Notes under the pieces: model-generated
Databases searched by the model: none
Told to the model about the DNA's origin: nothing
Seen by the model: only the letters and a program-made list of their open reading frames with translations
Shown: piece after piece, positions 8,166 to 13,756 of the stretch
How the letters are laid out: every line of letters begins with the position of its first letter
Numbering within the stretch: position 1 is the first letter of the stretch
Assembly (NCBI GenBank): GCA_964638005.1
Contig: CAZWXS010000057.1
Location: forward strand, 1-13,756
Reading direction: 5' to 3'
Origin: JAAYYM01 sp964638005
Lineage (GTDB): Bacteria; Bacillota; Clostridia; Lachnospirales; Lachnospiraceae
DNA length: 13,756 nt
Made by a program: the position numbers and the translations under genes

Positions 8166-8786
8166 ATGAACCTGAATACATTTCCCACTAAGGGCAATCT
8201 GATCATTATGAAAAATTCCCTGCGGCTTGCAAAGCAGGGTTATGAACTGATGGATAAAAAACGAAATATATTGATTTCTGAACTGACTTCTTTGATTGAT
8301 GAGGCAAAGGGAATCCAGTCTGAGATCGACACGACCTTTACACAGGCTTATCGTGCTCTGCAGGAAGCGAATATTGAGCTTGGAATCGATTATGTGCAGG
8401 AAATTGCAGAAGCGATGCCGGTGGAGGATTCCATTGCTGTTAAGACCAGAAGTGTCATGGGTACTGAAATACCGCTTGCCCAGATCGGAAATACTGAGTT
8501 AAGGCCGACTTTTGCTTTTTACAGCACCAGAGATTCTCTTGATGAAGCAAGAGTCGCATTTGATAAGGTAAAGAAATTGACCGTTCGTCTCTCTTCGGTA
8601 GAGAACTCGGCATACCGGCTTGCATCAAATATTAAGAAGACGCAGAAAAGAGCAAATGCATTACAGAATATCACGATTCCGACATATACAAAGCTGTGTA
8701 CGGATATTCAGTCTGCGCTGGAAGAAAAAGAAAGAGAGGAATTCACCAGGCTCAAGATTATCAAACGAAACAAAGAGAAAGTCTAA
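8166..8786 (+). CDS. ntpD: V/A-type ATPase subunit D (central rotor shaft)
   Basis: A 206-residue protein of the ATP-synt_D family. It forms the long antiparallel coiled coil that turns inside the A3B3 head. The N-terminal helix opens with the typical NTFPTKGNLIIMKNSLRLAK (4-23); a short hinge with VMGTEIP (98-104) follows; the C-terminal helix (about 125-195) is charged and coiled-coil-like, ending in a very basic tail. GAGGTGAA (8153-8160) overlaps the subunit B stop and lies 5 nt before ATG 8166. Last ATPase gene of the operon. I see no terminator in the 111 bp after it, so some read-through into the phosphate transporter gene is likely. Confidence 0.96.
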   Translation: MNLNTFPTKGNLIIMKNSLRLAKQGYELMDKKRNILISELTSLIDEAKGIQSEIDTTFTQAYRALQEANIELGIDYVQEIAEAMPVEDSIAVKTRSVMGTEIPLAQIGNTELRPTFAFYSTRDSLDEARVAFDKVKKLTVRLSSVENSAYRLASNIKKTQKRANALQNITIPTYTKLCTDIQSALEEKEREEFTRLKIIKRNKEKV

Positions 8787-8830
8787 ACTTCTGAACCATT
8801 CAAAAGATACATTTCTTAGCGGAATCTTTA

Positions 8831-8859
8831 TATACAATACGACAAAAATTCAATATAAT
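8831..8859 (+). promoter_or_regulatory. Probable promoter of the phosphate transporter unit
   Basis: TATACA (8831-8836) and a perfect TATAAT (8854-8859) are separated by 17 bp, in the 111-bp gap after the ATPase operon. Transcription would begin near 8866, about 25-30 nt before the first possible start codon. I see no TTAACA/TTCACA-type PhoP repeats around it, so phosphate control by PhoP is not supported. Confidence 0.5.
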
Positions 8860-8889
8860 GAAACAGTACGAGTTTTCGGAAGGGGATAC

Positions 8890-8919
8890 ATGATTGCATG
8901 TATTCAGGTGAGCATATGA
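8890..8919 (+). other. Nine-codon mini-ORF overlapping the transporter start
   Basis: ATG 8890 opens a nine-codon frame (MIACIQVSI) ending with TGA at 8917-8919, which overlaps the in-frame transporter ATG at 8916 as ATGA. AGGGG (8881-8885) lies 4 nt before 8890, closer than to the transporter ATG at 8898 (12 nt). It could be a translated leader that couples to ATG 8916, or chance. Confidence 0.25.
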
Positions 8920-9968
8920 TAATCAGTTTTTCGGATTTTATCTCTCAAGTGAGCAATAATCCCTTGCTGATGGTTACTGTGATATTAACGCTGGGTGTCA
9001 TTTTGGTAAATGGCTGGACGGATGCACCAAATGCAATCGCAACATGTGTATCCACAAGATCCATGAAAGCATCGAGTGCTATTTTTATGGCAGCTATTTT
9101 CAACTTTCTGGGCGTTCTTGTCATGACTACAATCAATTCCAAGGTTGCGATGACCATCTACAACATGGTAGATTTCGGCGGCAATGCGGGTGATGCGACC
9201 ATTGCATTGTGTGCAGCGCTATTTGCCATTGTATTGTGGGCTACGGCGGCATGGAAATTCGGGATTCCAACCAGTGAGAGCCATGCATTGATTGCAGGCC
9301 TGAGCGGAGCAGCAATTGCACTTCACGGTAATATGGAAGGCATCAATCCTGCCGAATGGGTGAAAGTGTTATATGGACTGCTCTTATCAACAGTGCTTGG
9401 ATTCTTCTCGGGATTTATCTTTGCACGTATCATTGAATTTGTATGCAGAGGGATGGATCGCCATAAGGCAAATGTATTCTTCCGCAAAGCGCAGATTGCA
9501 GGCGGAGCAAGTATGGCTTTCATGCATGGTGCACAGGATGGGCAGAAATTTATGAGTGTATTTCTTCTCGGGATTTTTCTGGTCAACGGCAACAGTACAG
9601 CTAATGATTTTATCATTCCGATATGGCTGATGGTATTGTGCTCGGCTGTCATGGCACTCGGAACCTCTATCGGAGGCTATCGAATCATCAAATCAGTTGG
9701 TCTGGATATGGTGCATCTCGATACATATCAAGGTTTTTCGGCAGATCTTGGTGCTGCAGGATGTTTACTGCTGTCTTCGTTGACAGGAATTCCGGTCAGT
9801 ACGACGCATACCAAGACGACAGCCATTATGGGTGTGGGAGCTTCCAAGAGATTGTCGGCAGTTAATTGGAAGATTGTAAAGGAAATGACTCTTGCTTGGA
9901 TATTTACGTTTCCGGGTTGTGGGGTATTAGGATATGTCACTGCAAAGATTTTTATGTATATATTTTAA
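8898..9968 (+). CDS. pit: PiT-family inorganic phosphate transporter
   Basis: A 356-residue polytopic membrane protein of the PHO4/PiT family (ion-coupled inorganic phosphate uptake). The internal duplication of the family is visible. The first half has NGWTDAPNAIATCVSTRSMK (38-57) and GIPTSESHALIAGLSGAA (122-139). The second half has FMHGAQDGQKFMS (208-220) and GIPVSTTHTKTTAIMGVGAS (297-316). About ten membrane helices are expected. The start is uncertain: ATG 8898 has AGGGG 12 nt upstream, while ATG 8916 (350 residues) has AGGTGAG only 3 nt upstream but overlaps the stop of a mini-ORF. The DUF47 partner follows 12 bp later. PiT-DUF47 pairs are common in bacteria and usually mean low-affinity, metal-phosphate:cation symport; the coupling ion cannot be read from the sequence. 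Confidence 0.95.
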   Translation: MYSGEHMIISFSDFISQVSNNPLLMVTVILTLGVILVNGWTDAPNAIATCVSTRSMKASSAIFMAAIFNFLGVLVMTTINSKVAMTIYNMVDFGGNAGDATIALCAALFAIVLWATAAWKFGIPTSESHALIAGLSGAAIALHGNMEGINPAEWVKVLYGLLLSTVLGFFSGFIFARIIEFVCRGMDRHKANVFFRKAQIAGGASMAFMHGAQDGQKFMSVFLLGIFLVNGNSTANDFIIPIWLMVLCSAVMALGTSIGGYRIIKSVGLDMVHLDTYQGFSADLGAAGCLLLSSLTGIPVSTTHTKTTAIMGVGASKRLSAVNWKIVKEMTLAWIFTFPGCGVLGYVTAKIFMYIF

Positions 9969-9980
9969 GGAGATCATAAG

Positions 9981-10613
9981 ATGGGAATGTTAAGACGAAA
10001 GAAAGAATTTGACTATTTTGGGAACTTTTGTGAGGTCGGAAAAATTGCCGATCAGGCAGCAGATTATCTGCATGAAGCATTACGGACATTTGACAAGAAT
10101 CAACTTGGTAATTACACGGAGATCATGCATCGGTATGAGAACGATGCAGATCTGAAAAAGCATGTTTTATGCCGTTCCCTTGCACATGAATTTATGCCGC
10201 CTATCGAAAGAGAGGATATATCCCTGCTGTCACAGGAACTTGATAATATTGTAGATTCCGTGGAAGATGTCATGCAGAAGATTTATATGTTCAATATTAC
10301 AAAGATTCGGCCGCAGGCAACGGAATTCTCAAAACTGATTGCAGATGCATGCAAGGTTTTTAATCAGTTATTAGAAGAGTTTTCTAATTTTAAAAAATCC
10401 AAAGAAATACATGGATATGTTGTTGAAATCAATACAATTGAAAATGCCGGAGATCGTCTGCATGCAGAATCTGTGAGGAGCCTATTTGTGGAAGATATTG
10501 CGCCGGGAGAACAACTGGCGTGGACTATGATATTTGAATCTCTGGAAAACAGTATAGATGCATGTGAAAATGCTGCCGATTTAATCGACAGCATCATCAC
10601 AAAGAATACTTAA
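9981..10613 (+). CDS. DUF47 (PhoU-like) accessory protein of the phosphate transporter
   Basis: A 210-residue, all-helical soluble protein of the DUF47/PhoU_div family, starting MGMLRRKKEFDYFGNFCEVG. Two ExxxD metal-site motifs typical of PhoU-like helical bundles are present: ENDAD at 53-57 and ENAGD at 154-158, the latter in the family signature INTIENAGDRLHAESVRSLF (150-169). Members next to PiT transporters are thought to control or assist transport. AAGGAGA (9967-9973) overlaps the end of the transporter gene and lies about 8 nt before ATG 9981, so the pair is one transcription unit. Its TAA (10611-10613) is 1 bp from the end of the converging gene, and no terminator hairpin is visible. 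Confidence 0.93.
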   Translation: MGMLRRKKEFDYFGNFCEVGKIADQAADYLHEALRTFDKNQLGNYTEIMHRYENDADLKKHVLCRSLAHEFMPPIEREDISLLSQELDNIVDSVEDVMQKIYMFNITKIRPQATEFSKLIADACKVFNQLLEEFSNFKKSKEIHGYVVEINTIENAGDRLHAESVRSLFVEDIAPGEQLAWTMIFESLENSIDACENAADLIDSIITKNT

Positions 10614-10614
10614 T

Positions 10615-12462
10615 TTATTTTGTGGTCCAATAAGAGTCCGGTTGGAAGACGGTATAGTAATCGCCAATAGAAGTCAGTTTGTTTCCTTGCAGACGACATA
10701 CATCCCATACAACACCTCCATGTCCGACCGGAGCAGAGAAGGAACCAAGATAACCGTCTGAACCAAATACAGTTACAAGCGTATTTGCAGTAGACATTGC
10801 ATAACTCATCACATCTCCGCCGGTACAATTCGTGTAATCATACAAGAAGAAGCGATGTGTGCCGGTTCCCGGTTTATTCAGAGAAATCACTTCGGCAGCC
10901 GTATTGTCTGTACTGTCGATGGAAGATCTGGCTGTTTCCGTAGAGGAATCAGCAAACAGGAGCGCCTCTAAGTCAAGAGGAGAAGTATTCCATGAAACAA
11001 CAAATCGATATTCATCATCCGACAGATCCGGAACGGTATAGCCGTAAGCTGTCGTTTGGTTCATTTCAACAATGATCGGAAAATACGATGTTTCGTAACC
11101 GGTCTTTGATAACTCCCCGGTATAGGTTCCGGCAGGCAGTACAACCACTGCGTTACCGAGACTGTCAGCTGTTCCCGCAGCAACGATATCCCCCTTCTTA
11201 TTATCAAGCCCTGCTCGTATCTTAAGAGCTGCACCATCCATTCCTTTGCCATTCGCAGAAGCATCCCTGAGAGAGACCTGTACATTGTAGATAGCACCAT
11301 CCTGTGTATAGGACATGAAGACCGGTTTCGCAAAGTATGTGGAGGAACCTGAACCGGCGGTAATGTCGTAGATACTCACATTGTCCAATGTCGATTTCTT
11401 AATCTGAATGGTATAGGCTTCCTGGTTATTAACCGGTGTAACAAATGAATAAAGACCATCGCCGTTAGTTTTTGTTGTCATAATGGTATTTCCGGTGGTT
11501 GAGGAGAGCAAGGAAACTTCTGCATCAGCCATGGCGGAGTTGAATACATCAAATACATAGCCTTCGATATATTCTGTTTCCGGGAGAGCAGAAACCACCT
11601 TATAGGTGATATATGCCCAGTTGATCATGGTATCTTCCAGATAATCATACTGATTGATTGCACCGCTGCTGTATTCATTGAGCCTGGACACTTGATATTC
11701 ATAAGCGGTCTGATCTTCCACAGCCGAGAACTTCACCATGGTATCGTTATTGAAATAATATCTGCCGATGACGTCTGCAGATGCGATATCAATTGGAGTA
11801 TTTATAATGGTCTGATGCTGGGCAATATAGTTGATTTTGCCATTATCATAGTAGTAATCCAGTATCTCGAGATAATCTCCGCAGTGTTCGATGGCGGTGA
11901 TTTTTTCAACCTGATCGGTATCGGGATTTGAATATACTTCAAACTCCATTTTCTTGCCGTCTTCTCTTGTTGCCCATTTTCTGGTCAAGGTATAAGAATT
12001 GATTGCTGCGGCAGAAGGATCCTTGATATTTTCAAGCTTGGAAAATACAGTATCCTGCCAAGTCAATTTTGCATTTCTCTTATTTGGTTCATAAAAGACT
12101 GCTGTGTAGTCAATGGTGTTATCTTCACCGGTCATGATCGTAGAAACATCAATCCAGTCTTCTTCCTCTTCTTCAGTCTCAACGGGAGTTTCTGCAGTTG
12201 TAATTTCTGTAGAAGAAGGAGCCGCTTCAGTTGCAGCCTCAGTAGTCGGTTGGGTGGTTTCAGTCTCAACAGCCGCATCTGCGGCAGGCGATGGTGCTTC
12301 AGGACTCCGAGACAGAATCTTTTCAACACCCCAGAATACACCGAACATAATTGCAATCAAGGCAGTGGAATAAAGTATGATTGCCGGAATGGTAATAGAC
12401 AGAGTCTTCTTTTCTTTTTTTTCTTTACTATCATTATTTTCTACATGATTGTTATCTTCCAT
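10615..12462 (-). CDS. Membrane-anchored multidomain surface protein with carboxypeptidase-regulatory-like domain
   Basis: A 615-residue protein of unknown function with a type II layout. Residues 1-20 are a charged cytoplasmic tail (KEKKEKK), about 21-45 a membrane helix, and about 50-101 a Pro/Glu/Thr/Ala-rich stalk ending in EEEEE. About 102-295 is an outer domain I do not recognise, with Tyr-rich strands (YYYDNGKINYIAQ, YYFNNDTMVKF). About 297-380 resembles a carboxypeptidase-regulatory/Cna-B-like beta-sandwich (YIEGYVFDVFNSAMADAEVS, then TNGDGLYSF). About 391-467 looks like a second sandwich (LPAGTYTGELSKTGYE). About 484-605 is a final beta domain (FVVSWNTSPLDLEALL, HRFFLYDYTN, GGVVWDVCRLQ), like the tail domains that follow such sandwiches in other Firmicutes. 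There is no LPxTG, no enzyme motif and only three Cys. ATG 12462 is chosen because AGGTGAGG lies 9 nt upstream on the minus strand; a GTG at 12477 overlaps that site. It is divergent from the LytTR gene, which may regulate it. Confidence 0.85.
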   Translation of the reverse strand: MEDNNHVENNDSKEKKEKKTLSITIPAIILYSTALIAIMFGVFWGVEKILSRSPEAPSPAADAAVETETTQPTTEAATEAAPSSTEITTAETPVETEEEEEDWIDVSTIMTGEDNTIDYTAVFYEPNKRNAKLTWQDTVFSKLENIKDPSAAAINSYTLTRKWATREDGKKMEFEVYSNPDTDQVEKITAIEHCGDYLEILDYYYDNGKINYIAQHQTIINTPIDIASADVIGRYYFNNDTMVKFSAVEDQTAYEYQVSRLNEYSSGAINQYDYLEDTMINWAYITYKVVSALPETEYIEGYVFDVFNSAMADAEVSLLSSTTGNTIMTTKTNGDGLYSFVTPVNNQEAYTIQIKKSTLDNVSIYDITAGSGSSTYFAKPVFMSYTQDGAIYNVQVSLRDASANGKGMDGAALKIRAGLDNKKGDIVAAGTADSLGNAVVVLPAGTYTGELSKTGYETSYFPIIVEMNQTTAYGYTVPDLSDDEYRFVVSWNTSPLDLEALLFADSSTETARSSIDSTDNTAAEVISLNKPGTGTHRFFLYDYTNCTGGDVMSYAMSTANTLVTVFGSDGYLGSFSAPVGHGGVVWDVCRLQGNKLTSIGDYYTVFQPDSYWTTK

Positions 12463-12501
12463 AAATATCATCCTCACCTGTTTTATAAATAGTTTCCTCT
12501 C

Positions 12502-12530
12502 ATTATACTTGTTTTAGTCTAAAAGAACAA
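12502..12530 (-). promoter_or_regulatory. Probable promoter of the surface-protein gene
   Basis: On the minus strand TTGTTC (12525-12530) and a perfect TATAAT (12502-12507) are spaced by 17 bp. The start would be near 12495, giving a leader of about 33 nt with AGGTGAGG before ATG 12462. The -10 is strong and the -35 matches only at TTG. Confidence 0.5.
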
Positions 12531-12552
12531 TACGAAAAGATATAGGAAAATC

Positions 12553-12589
12553 TGTAATTGTAAAAAGGTTACATTTATTATTTGTAATT
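12553..12589. promoter_or_regulatory. Cluster of TGTAA half-sites, candidate operator
   Basis: TGTAA begins at 12553, 12559 and 12583, and its inverse TTACA at 12569. The units at 12559 and 12569 form TGTAA-N5-TTACA. TGTAATT occurs at 12553 and 12583, 30 bp apart, about three helical turns. The cluster lies upstream of both divergent promoters, where a regulator could act on either gene. The region is A/T-rich, so chance repeats are possible. Confidence 0.25.
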
Positions 12590-12601
12590 CCCACATTTTT
12601 C

Positions 12602-12633
12602 TATAATTTATATTATAATAGGAAAAATATAAT
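12602..12633 (+). promoter_or_regulatory. Likely -10 region(s) of the LytTR regulator gene
   Basis: Three perfect TATAAT hexamers occur in 32 bp: 12602-12607, 12614-12619 and 12628-12633. None has a good -35 at 16-18 bp (TTGTAA at 12582-12587 is 14 bp before the first). A promoter is very likely here, but which hexamer is used cannot be told; the missing -35 would fit an activated or autoregulated promoter. Confidence 0.4.
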
Positions 12634-12654
12634 GATATAGGGGGGAATAGGAGT

Positions 12655-13371
12655 ATGTTGAATGTGGCAATATGTGATGCAGAGCTTGATTTGGTAAAGG
12701 AAATAGAGCAAAGAGCTGCTGTCGAGGGAACACGGCAGAACGTGAGTGTTCAAAGCAGCTGTTATCAGATGATGGACGCGATGTTATGGGATATGGAATC
12801 AAGAGGAGGCTTTGATATTGTATTTATGGGAATTTTGGATCGGAAGGAAATAGAGACGGCAAGGCAAATCGAGAAGATGAATCCGCATTGCCTGATTATA
12901 TTCATGGCCGATACGGCTGCACTTGCTTATGATACATTTGAAGTGCATCCCTTTTCCTATCTTAAGAAGCCTATAGAATGGGAGCAGTTTCATAGGATAT
13001 TTCGTGAGGCATGTACCCGGATCAAGAAGCAGGATGAGGTATTTCGATTTTGCAGCAACCGCTTTTATTATCAGATCCCGATGAGCAGTATTTTGTATTT
13101 TCAGAGTGAAAGAAGGAAGATTAGGCTGTATTGTCAAAACGGTGAAGAAATATTGTTTTATAATACTCTAAATATCGTAGAAGAATATATTCAGGAGTTA
13201 TCGTCAAGATTTGTTCGAATACACCATTCCTTTCTGATCAATAAAATGCATATCGAGAGATACTGTTATGAAGAGATTCAAATGATCAACGGTGTAAAAT
13301 TGCCAATCAGCAGTGATAAAAGAAAGATGGTAAAGACAAACATTATGACAGGTAACATATGTGTAATATAA
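12655..13371 (+). CDS. LytTR-family response regulator with a degenerate receiver domain
   Basis: A 238-residue regulator of the AgrA/LytR class. Residues about 1-120 are a receiver domain: VAICDAELDLV (4-14), FDIVFMGIL (53-61) and YLKKPIEW (102-109). Residues about 131-232 are a LytTR DNA-binding domain, with the hallmark FVRIHHSFLINKMHI (186-200) and VKLPISSDKRK (214-224). The receiver is abnormal: the phospho-acceptor Asp is G59 (GGA, 12829-12831), the second acidic residue is A9 (D8 and E10 remain), and the conserved Thr/Ser is A85. Lys105 is kept. Ordinary phosphorylation is therefore unlikely. No histidine kinase gene is in view. ATG 12655 has a G-rich ribosome site (AGGGGGG, 12639-12645) 9 nt upstream. 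It is divergent from the surface-protein gene, a likely target. Confidence 0.92.
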   Translation: MLNVAICDAELDLVKEIEQRAAVEGTRQNVSVQSSCYQMMDAMLWDMESRGGFDIVFMGILDRKEIETARQIEKMNPHCLIIFMADTAALAYDTFEVHPFSYLKKPIEWEQFHRIFREACTRIKKQDEVFRFCSNRFYYQIPMSSILYFQSERRKIRLYCQNGEEILFYNTLNIVEEYIQELSSRFVRIHHSFLINKMHIERYCYEEIQMINGVKLPISSDKRKMVKTNIMTGNICVI

Positions 13372-13439
13372 ATAAAATAATTTCACTGAAAAAACAAAAA
13401 ATTACAAAACCGACATATTTCTACAAAATATATGTTAGT

Positions 13440-13550
13440 ATGACCTTCGGAAATGAGGGAGTTATAAACTGTGGGGTAAAGAATGGGATGTATTACTATG
13501 GGTATATCGTAAATGTTCTATCCTTTCTGGCAGTAATGTTTATCATCTAA
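13440..13550 (+). CDS. Possible small membrane peptide (doubtful)
   Basis: ATG 13440 opens 36 codons whose last 20 residues (from ATG 13488, MYYYGYIVNVLSFLAVMFII) would be one membrane helix with no charge. No good ribosome binding site precedes 13440; GGGG (13473-13476) lies 11 nt before 13488. It could be a small membrane protein linked to the LytTR gene, a short hydrophobic peptide, or chance in A/T-rich DNA. No family recognised. Confidence 0.2.
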   Translation: MTFGNEGVINCGVKNGMYYYGYIVNVLSFLAVMFII

Positions 13551-13569
13551 AAAGGCATCTCTCAATATC

Positions 13570-13593
13570 AAAGGTGCTTTCTATGGCACTTTT
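13570..13593 (+). terminator. Weak hairpin, possible terminator after the LytTR gene
   Basis: An 8-bp stem (13570-13577 with 13586-13593, one G-T pair) encloses an 8-nt loop. The T's lie inside the stem rather than after it, so it would be a weak terminator at best. Confidence 0.25.
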
Positions 13594-13641
13594 ACCAAGA
13601 TTCTTGACAGATACCTATAGTAATGCGGCTCTTTAGAGCGA

Positions 13642-13679
13642 AAAAATGTCAGTGGGAGAAAACTCTCACTGACATTTTT
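13642..13679. terminator. Strong bidirectional terminator-type hairpin
   Basis: A 17-bp stem (13642-13658 with 13663-13679, a single G-T pair) closes on an AAAA loop. It has five A-T pairs at its base, so each strand ends in a T-run. It is the first strong stop signal downstream of the LytTR gene and would also stop minus-strand transcription from beyond the window. Confidence 0.8.
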
Positions 13680-13698
13680 GTGAAAAGTGTGTTATACT
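13669..13698 (+). promoter_or_regulatory. Probable promoter overlapping the terminator hairpin
   Basis: CTGACA (13669-13674, five of six consensus bases) and TATACT (13693-13698) are spaced by 18 bp. The -35 lies within the 3' arm of the hairpin at 13642-13679. It would drive a gene beyond the right edge, starting near 13705. Confidence 0.5.
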
Positions 13699-13729
13699 AT
13701 AAATATCTCAAGTTTTGAAGCAAAATCGG

Positions 13730-13756
13730 CGTAGCCCTTGTAAATACTGGGCTACG
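13730..13756 (+). repeat. Perfect 8-bp inverted repeat at the window edge
   Basis: CGTAGCCC (13730-13737) and its exact reverse complement (13749-13756) enclose an 11-nt A/T-rich loop. The stem is about 25 nt into the transcript predicted from the promoter at 13669-13698. It may be the stem of a terminator or attenuator, or a terminal structure of a mobile element; the sequence after it is outside the window. Confidence 0.6.

Noticed and set aside
7847..8206. Minus-strand open frame of 119 codons across the end of subunit B and start of subunit D
   Set aside because: It is Ser/Leu-rich antisense of conserved coding sequence, with no family resemblance.
12132..12373. Open frames on both strands in the stalk-coding region
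   Set aside because: They are by-products of the repetitive Glu/Thr/Ala codons of the surface-protein stalk; they give low-complexity Ser/Val or Leu/Arg strings.
13604..13609. Perfect TTGACA, possible promoter -35
   Set aside because: No -10-like hexamer is found 15-19 bp downstream (the region reads GC-rich, GGCTCT).
1..13756. tRNA, rRNA, CRISPR array, riboswitch or replication origin
   Set aside because: I looked for clover-leaf arms, evenly spaced repeats and conserved aptamer cores and found none that could be supported.

Overview
The window comes from a low-GC Gram-positive bacterium, most likely a Clostridia member of the Lachnospiraceae type. This is inferred from the strong AGGAGG-like ribosome binding sites, the AGA/ATA-rich codon use, the bacterial V/A-type ATPase operon and its 142-residue K subunit; no marker gene for taxonomy is present.

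Positions 1-93 hold the likely last codons of an upstream gene and its intrinsic terminator. Positions 236-8786 are a complete nine-gene V/A-type ATPase operon on the + strand, in the order G(H)-C-I-K-F-E-A-B-D. The intergenic gaps are 2-45 bp, nearly every gene has a clear Shine-Dalgarno, and no terminator is visible inside. The A and B subunits form the catalytic head, D and F the central axle, C the axle-to-ring coupler, E and G the peripheral stalks, and I and K the membrane ion-translocating part.

After a 111-bp gap carrying a plausible promoter, 8898-10613 encodes a PiT-family phosphate transporter and a DUF47/PhoU-like partner, a two-gene unit for phosphate uptake. An out-of-frame nine-codon mini-ORF overlaps the start of the transporter gene.

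Convergent to this, and only 1 bp away, a minus-strand gene (10615-12462) encodes a membrane-anchored protein. It has a Lys-rich cytoplasmic tail, one membrane helix, a Pro/Glu/Thr/Ala-rich stalk and several beta-rich outer domains, including a carboxypeptidase-regulatory-like fold. Divergent from it is a LytTR-family response regulator (12655-13371) whose receiver domain has lost the phospho-acceptor Asp, one acidic-pocket residue and the conserved Thr/Ser. The shared 192-bp intergenic region carries promoters in both directions and a cluster of TGTAA half-sites. This divergent pair is the least ordinary part of the window.

The last 385 bases (13372-13756) hold no convincing gene. They contain a possible tiny membrane peptide, a weak hairpin, a strong bidirectional terminator-type hairpin, a promoter overlapping the 3' arm of that hairpin, and a perfect 8-bp inverted repeat ending exactly at the window edge. 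This could be the leader of the next gene or the end of a mobile element; the window cannot decide.
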